Source: Betaproteobacteria bacterium CG2_30_68_42 (GTDB taxonomy: Bacteria > Pseudomonadota > Gammaproteobacteria > Burkholderiales > Rhodocyclaceae). Taken from it: 64,000 bases of DNA. Below, in pieces: positions 61,183-64,000 of the stretch. Position 1 is the first letter of the stretch, and each line of letters begins with the position of its first letter. A model generated the notes under the pieces. The model saw nothing but the letters and a program-made list of their open reading frames with translations. It ran no database searches and was not told the DNA's origin. The stretch spans positions 1 through 64,000 of the forward strand of contig MNXU01000077.1 in NCBI GenBank assembly GCA_001872285.1, written 5' to 3'. Made by a program: the position numbers and the translations under genes.

Positions 61183-62301
61183 TCAGCGCTTGAGGGTTTC
61201 CCAGGCCGACTCGATCTCCTTGCGGAACTGCTCGTTCACGGGCTGGTAGCGCGCCTGTGCCTTCGCATCGTCGTAGATGTTGGTCACGTCGATGTCGAAG
61301 TAGGAGCGCACCCCGCCGGTGAACTCCACCGCCATTTCAGCGCGCGAGCCCGGCGCACCCTGCACGCGGAACTTCGGCGTGATCGGGAACACGCCCCGCT
61401 CCATCGCCACCCGCTGGCCGCGCTCGGAGAGCATGTACTCGATGAAGGCGCGCGCCGCCTTCGGATGCTTCGCACCTGCGAGCACGGCGATCGGCTCGGG
61501 CGTGATCCAGGCGGTCTTCGGGGCGACGAACTTGATGTCGAAGCCGGCCAGCCGGTCCTCGAAGGCCATGTAACTGGGCACCGCGAAACCGGCCGCGAAT
61601 TCGCCGCGCGCGACCACCGAAGGAACGTCGCGGCTGCGCGCGGTGAAGATCCCCGTGTTCGCGCCCAGGCGCTTGAGCCAGGCCCAGCCCTTGTCGTCGC
61701 CTTCACGCTGAAGGATCACCTCGTAGGTCGCGTGCGAACTGCTCGAGCGCGTCGGGGCGCACTGCGCGACATGGCCCTTGAGCTTGGGGTGCAGCAGATC
61801 GTCCCAGTCCTTGGGCACCGGAACGCCGAGCCGCGCGAGCACCTTGGGTTGATACACCAGCCCGTAGGGCTCGAGCACGGTGCCGATCCAGAAACCCTTC
61901 GGATCCTTCAGGTAGATCGGCCTCGGCTTGCCGATGGTCGCGGGGATCGCATCGACCGTGGCCTGCGGCAGATCGAGCTTCGAGAGCAGTTTCTGCTCGG
62001 AGAGCTTGTCGAAGAGCGCGCTCTCGCCGCCCCAGAAGATGTCGACCTCCGGGCGGCCCTTCCATTCGACGATGCGCCCGTAGGACACCGGCGTTCCGGC
62101 CGCCAGAGCGCTGGTCTTCACCGTGACGTTCCACTTCTCCTTCGCATACTTCGCGAAATCGGCCAGCGTGGGATCGGTGAGTGTCTTCGCGACCGGGGTG
62201 ATGAGGACCAGTTCCTCCTCCACCGGCTGTGCCAGCGCGAACCCCGCTGCGAGGGAAAGGGAAGTGAATGCGAGTGCGAGAGTCTTCAGACGGCGAGCCA
62301 T
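61183..62301 (-). CDS. ABC transporter substrate-binding protein
   Basis: 372 residues. The signal peptide ends near FALAQ. The mature protein is a type II (Fbp/spermidine-like) periplasmic binding fold, with VDIFWGGESALFDKL, GLVYQPKVLARLGVPVPKDWDDLL and WITPEPIAVLAGAKHPKAARAFIEYML. It has AGGAGGATGTC just before the ATG. The ligand is unknown: iron, a phosphonate or another anion. The pit gene in the same operon hints at phosphorus nutrition. Confidence 0.9.
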   Translation of the reverse strand: MARRLKTLALAFTSLSLAAGFALAQPVEEELVLITPVAKTLTDPTLADFAKYAKEKWNVTVKTSALAAGTPVSYGRIVEWKGRPEVDIFWGGESALFDKLSEQKLLSKLDLPQATVDAIPATIGKPRPIYLKDPKGFWIGTVLEPYGLVYQPKVLARLGVPVPKDWDDLLHPKLKGHVAQCAPTRSSSSHATYEVILQREGDDKGWAWLKRLGANTGIFTARSRDVPSVVARGEFAAGFAVPSYMAFEDRLAGFDIKFVAPKTAWITPEPIAVLAGAKHPKAARAFIEYMLSERGQRVAMERGVFPITPKFRVQGAPGSRAEMAVEFTGGVRSYFDIDVTNIYDDAKAQARYQPVNEQFRKEIESAWETLKR

Positions 62302-62370
62302 GACATCCTCCTGTTTTCAGAGCGATGAACCGGACCGGCGTTTCGGTCCGATGATTTCGGATCCTGATTA

Positions 62371-62398
62371 TTGTCAGAGCCAACTGCGGTGCTAATAT
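62371..62398 (+). promoter_or_regulatory. Promoter of gpsA, apparently leaderless
   Basis: TTGTCA (62371-62376), 16-bp spacer, TAATAT (62393-62398). The start point should fall at or within a base or two of the ATG at 62404, six bases after the -10, and no ribosome site lies before the ATG. The mRNA would begin at the start codon. Confidence 0.55.
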
Positions 62399-62403
62399 AG
62401 CAT

Positions 62404-63396
62404 ATGGCACGGGTGGGGATCGTCGGCGGGGGCGCGTTCGGAACGGCGATGGCCTGCGTGCTGCGCCGGGCCGATCACGAGGTGCTGCTCTGGGCGCGCG
62501 AGCCCGAGGTGGTCGCGGCGATCGACGGCGAGGGCGTCAACACGCTCTTCCTCCCCGACGTGCCCATCGCCGCCGGCATCCGTGCGACCAATGATCTCGG
62601 CGAAACCGTTCGCGGCCGCGATTTCCTCCTGACGGCGGTGCCGGCGCAGCACCTGCGCGAGGTGACGGGCCGCATGCGTGCGGGGCTGCGCGAAGGCACA
62701 CCGGTGGTGAGCTGCTCCAAGGGCATCGAGCGCGGCAGCCACGCGCTCATGCCCGAGGTGCTCGCCGAGACGCTCCCGCAGGCGGTGGTCGCGGTCCTGT
62801 CGGGCCCTTCGTTCGCGCGCGAGATCGCCTCAGACCTGCCCTGCGGCGTGGTGCTCGCCTGCGCCGATGCCGCGATCGGTGCATATCTCGCGCGGCAGAT
62901 TTCGAGCACGCGCTTCTGCATCCACCGTTCGGACGACGTGACCGGAGCCGCGGTGGGTGGAGTGATGAAGAACGTGATCTCGATCGCGAGCGGCATCGCC
63001 GCCGGACGCAGGCTGGGCGAGAACGCACGCGCCACCCTGATCACGCTCGGCCTCGAGGAGGAGATCCGGTTCGGCGTCGCAAAGGGGGCGCAGCCCGCGA
63101 CCTTCCTGGGTCTCGCCGGACTCGGCGACCTCATGCTCACCGCCAACAGCCTCGCATCGCGCAACACCTCGCTGGGCGTGGCCCTGGGCGAAGGCCGGCG
63201 CCTGCCCGACGTGCTGGCCGAACGCCGGCAGGTCACCGAAGGTGCCTTCTCGGTCGAAGGGGTCGCCGCGCTCGCACGCAGCCTCGGCGTCGACATGCCC
63301 ATCACCCGCGCCCTGGATGCGGTGCTCAATCACGGGTGCGAGCTCGACACCGAGATCGCCCGCTGGATGGCACGCGTTCCAGGCGCGGCCGCGTAG
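62404..63396 (+). CDS. gpsA: Glycerol-3-phosphate dehydrogenase [NAD(P)+]
   Basis: 330 residues. N-terminal [16 protein letters not shown] is the dinucleotide fold; [56 protein letters not shown] (catalytic Lys) and [19 protein letters not shown] are family motifs. It makes sn-glycerol 3-phosphate from DHAP for phospholipid synthesis. It is divergent from the ABC transporter with ~100 bp shared upstream. Confidence 0.95.
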   Translation: MARVGIVGGGAFGTAMACVLRRADHEVLLWAREPEVVAAIDGEGVNTLFLPDVPIAAGIRATNDLGETVRGRDFLLTAVPAQHLREVTGRMRAGLREGTPVVSCSKGIERGSHALMPEVLAETLPQAVVAVLSGPSFAREIASDLPCGVVLACADAAIGAYLARQISSTRFCIHRSDDVTGAAVGGVMKNVISIASGIAAGRRLGENARATLITLGLEEEIRFGVAKGAQPATFLGLAGLGDLMLTANSLASRNTSLGVALGEGRRLPDVLAERRQVTEGAFSVEGVAALARSLGVDMPITRALDAVLNHGCELDTEIARWMARVPGAAA

Positions 63397-63485
63397 CGGG
63401 CGCGGCGCGCTCGACAGCGCCGGCGGCTTGCGCTACGTTGGCGCGCATCGGCGCTGCATGCGCGCGCGACCCGGGAGCCCGTCCC

Positions 63486-64000
63486 ATGAAATTCGTCCTC
63501 GCCCTCGACCAGGGCACCAGCAGCTCGCGGGCCATCGTCTTCGACGAGGAAGGCAGCATCCGCGCACTCGCGCAGAAGGAACTCCCGCAGATCTTCCCGC
63601 AGCCGGGCTGGGTCGAACACGACCCGCTGGCGATCTGGAACGACCAGCTCGCCGTGGCGCGCGAGGCGATCGCACGCGCGGGGCTCTCCGCGCGCGACAT
63701 CGCGGCAATCGGCATCGCCAATCAGCGCGAGACCACCGTTCTCTGGGATCGCAGGACCGGAACGCCGATCGCCAACGCCATCGTCTGGCAGGATCGCCGC
63801 ACCGCGCCGGCCTGCGAGCGGCTGAAGGCCGCGGGCGCCGGGGAGCTCATCCGCGCGAGGACCGGCCTCGTGCTCGACCCGTACTTCTCGGCGACCAAGA
63901 TCGCCTGGCTGCTGGATCACGTGCCGGACGCACGCGCACGCGCCGGCCGCGGAGAGCTCGCCTGCGGCACGATCGATACCTGGCTCGCGTGGAAGCTCAG
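63486..64000 (+). CDS. glpK: Glycerol kinase, 5' part (runs off the window)
   Basis: Only the first ~171 residues are visible. [23 protein letters not shown] is the FGGY kinase phosphate-binding start; [51 protein letters not shown], and [18 protein letters not shown] match GlpK, including the Arg/Glu/Asp glycerol contacts. It phosphorylates glycerol to glycerol 3-phosphate. It follows gpsA by 89 bp on the same strand. Confidence 0.93.
   Translation, partial: MKFVLALDQGTSSSRAIVFDEEGSIRALAQKELPQIFPQPGWVEHDPLAIWNDQLAVAREAIARAGLSARDIAAIGIANQRETTVLWDRRTGTPIANAIVWQDRRTAPACERLKAAGAGELIRARTGLVLDPYFSATKIAWLLDHVPDARARAGRGELACGTIDTWLAWKL

Overview
The window is a GC-rich chromosomal segment that reads as a member of the Betaproteobacteria, probably of the Rhodocyclales/Burkholderiales type. 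This is inferred from gene content and order: surE-pcm-nlpD-rpoS, queA-tgt-yajC-secD-secF, dapA-bamC, ilvE-zinc finger-waaF, and a joined urtABCDE-ureDABCEFG urea locus. No plasmid, phage or CRISPR locus was seen. The only mobile-element trace is a broken IS256-type transposase end at the left edge. Coding is dense and many neighbouring genes overlap by 4 bases (ATGA).

Layout: 1-476 is an IS256-family transposase fragment broken by a perfect 2 x 227 bp tandem duplication. 729-6478 holds tRNA-Ser(UGA), a BI-1/YccA membrane protein, rlmD, a small Ala/Pro lipoprotein, a metallo-beta-lactamase-fold hydrolase, bamC and dapA. 6623-12521 has an AcuC/HDAC-like deacetylase and a moxR-DUF58-transglutaminase-mltB run. 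12513-15773 is rpoS-nlpD-pcm-surE on the minus strand, with ATGA overlaps at every junction. 15967-19189 holds a short-chain dehydrogenase, a phosphotransferase-fold protein and an acyl-CoA dehydrogenase. 19258-24937 holds tRNA-Leu(CAA), queuosine genes and the Sec accessory complex. 24945-31628 holds purB, a GST, a CMD-Rieske fusion, mnmA-nudJ, ilvE, a zinc-finger protein and waaF (apparent CTG start).

31671-44505 is a large minus-strand urea locus: ABC urea uptake (urtABCDE), urease subunits and accessory proteins (ureDABCEFG), an inserted alpha/beta hydrolase between ureA and ureB, and a NiCoT nickel permease. A good sigma-54 -24/-12 element and two NtrC-like dyads lie upstream of urtA. 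Together they describe nitrogen-responsive urea uptake, hydrolysis and nickel supply.

44984-52965 holds an orphan HTH regulator, a hemolysin-III-family membrane protein, an NTF2-like protein, a YheT-like hydrolase, phosphomannomutase, a cold-shock protein, folE and alaS. 53043-56543 is the most unusual locus: a divergent FeoB-like GTPase-permease downstream of a secreted di-heme ethylbenzene-dehydrogenase-related cytochrome. That cytochrome has a near-consensus promoter with an operator-like palindrome. 56763-62301 is an SBP-ATPase-fused permease ABC importer followed by a Pit phosphate permease and a DUF47/PhoU-like protein. The window ends with gpsA (apparently leaderless) and the start of glpK.

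A second layer is a set of palindromic intergenic repeats. Elements with GGGGTCAG ends sit at three loci (19201, 27713, 49543) and have two different interiors. Two further inverted-repeat families lie inside the urt operon (39333 and 40380).
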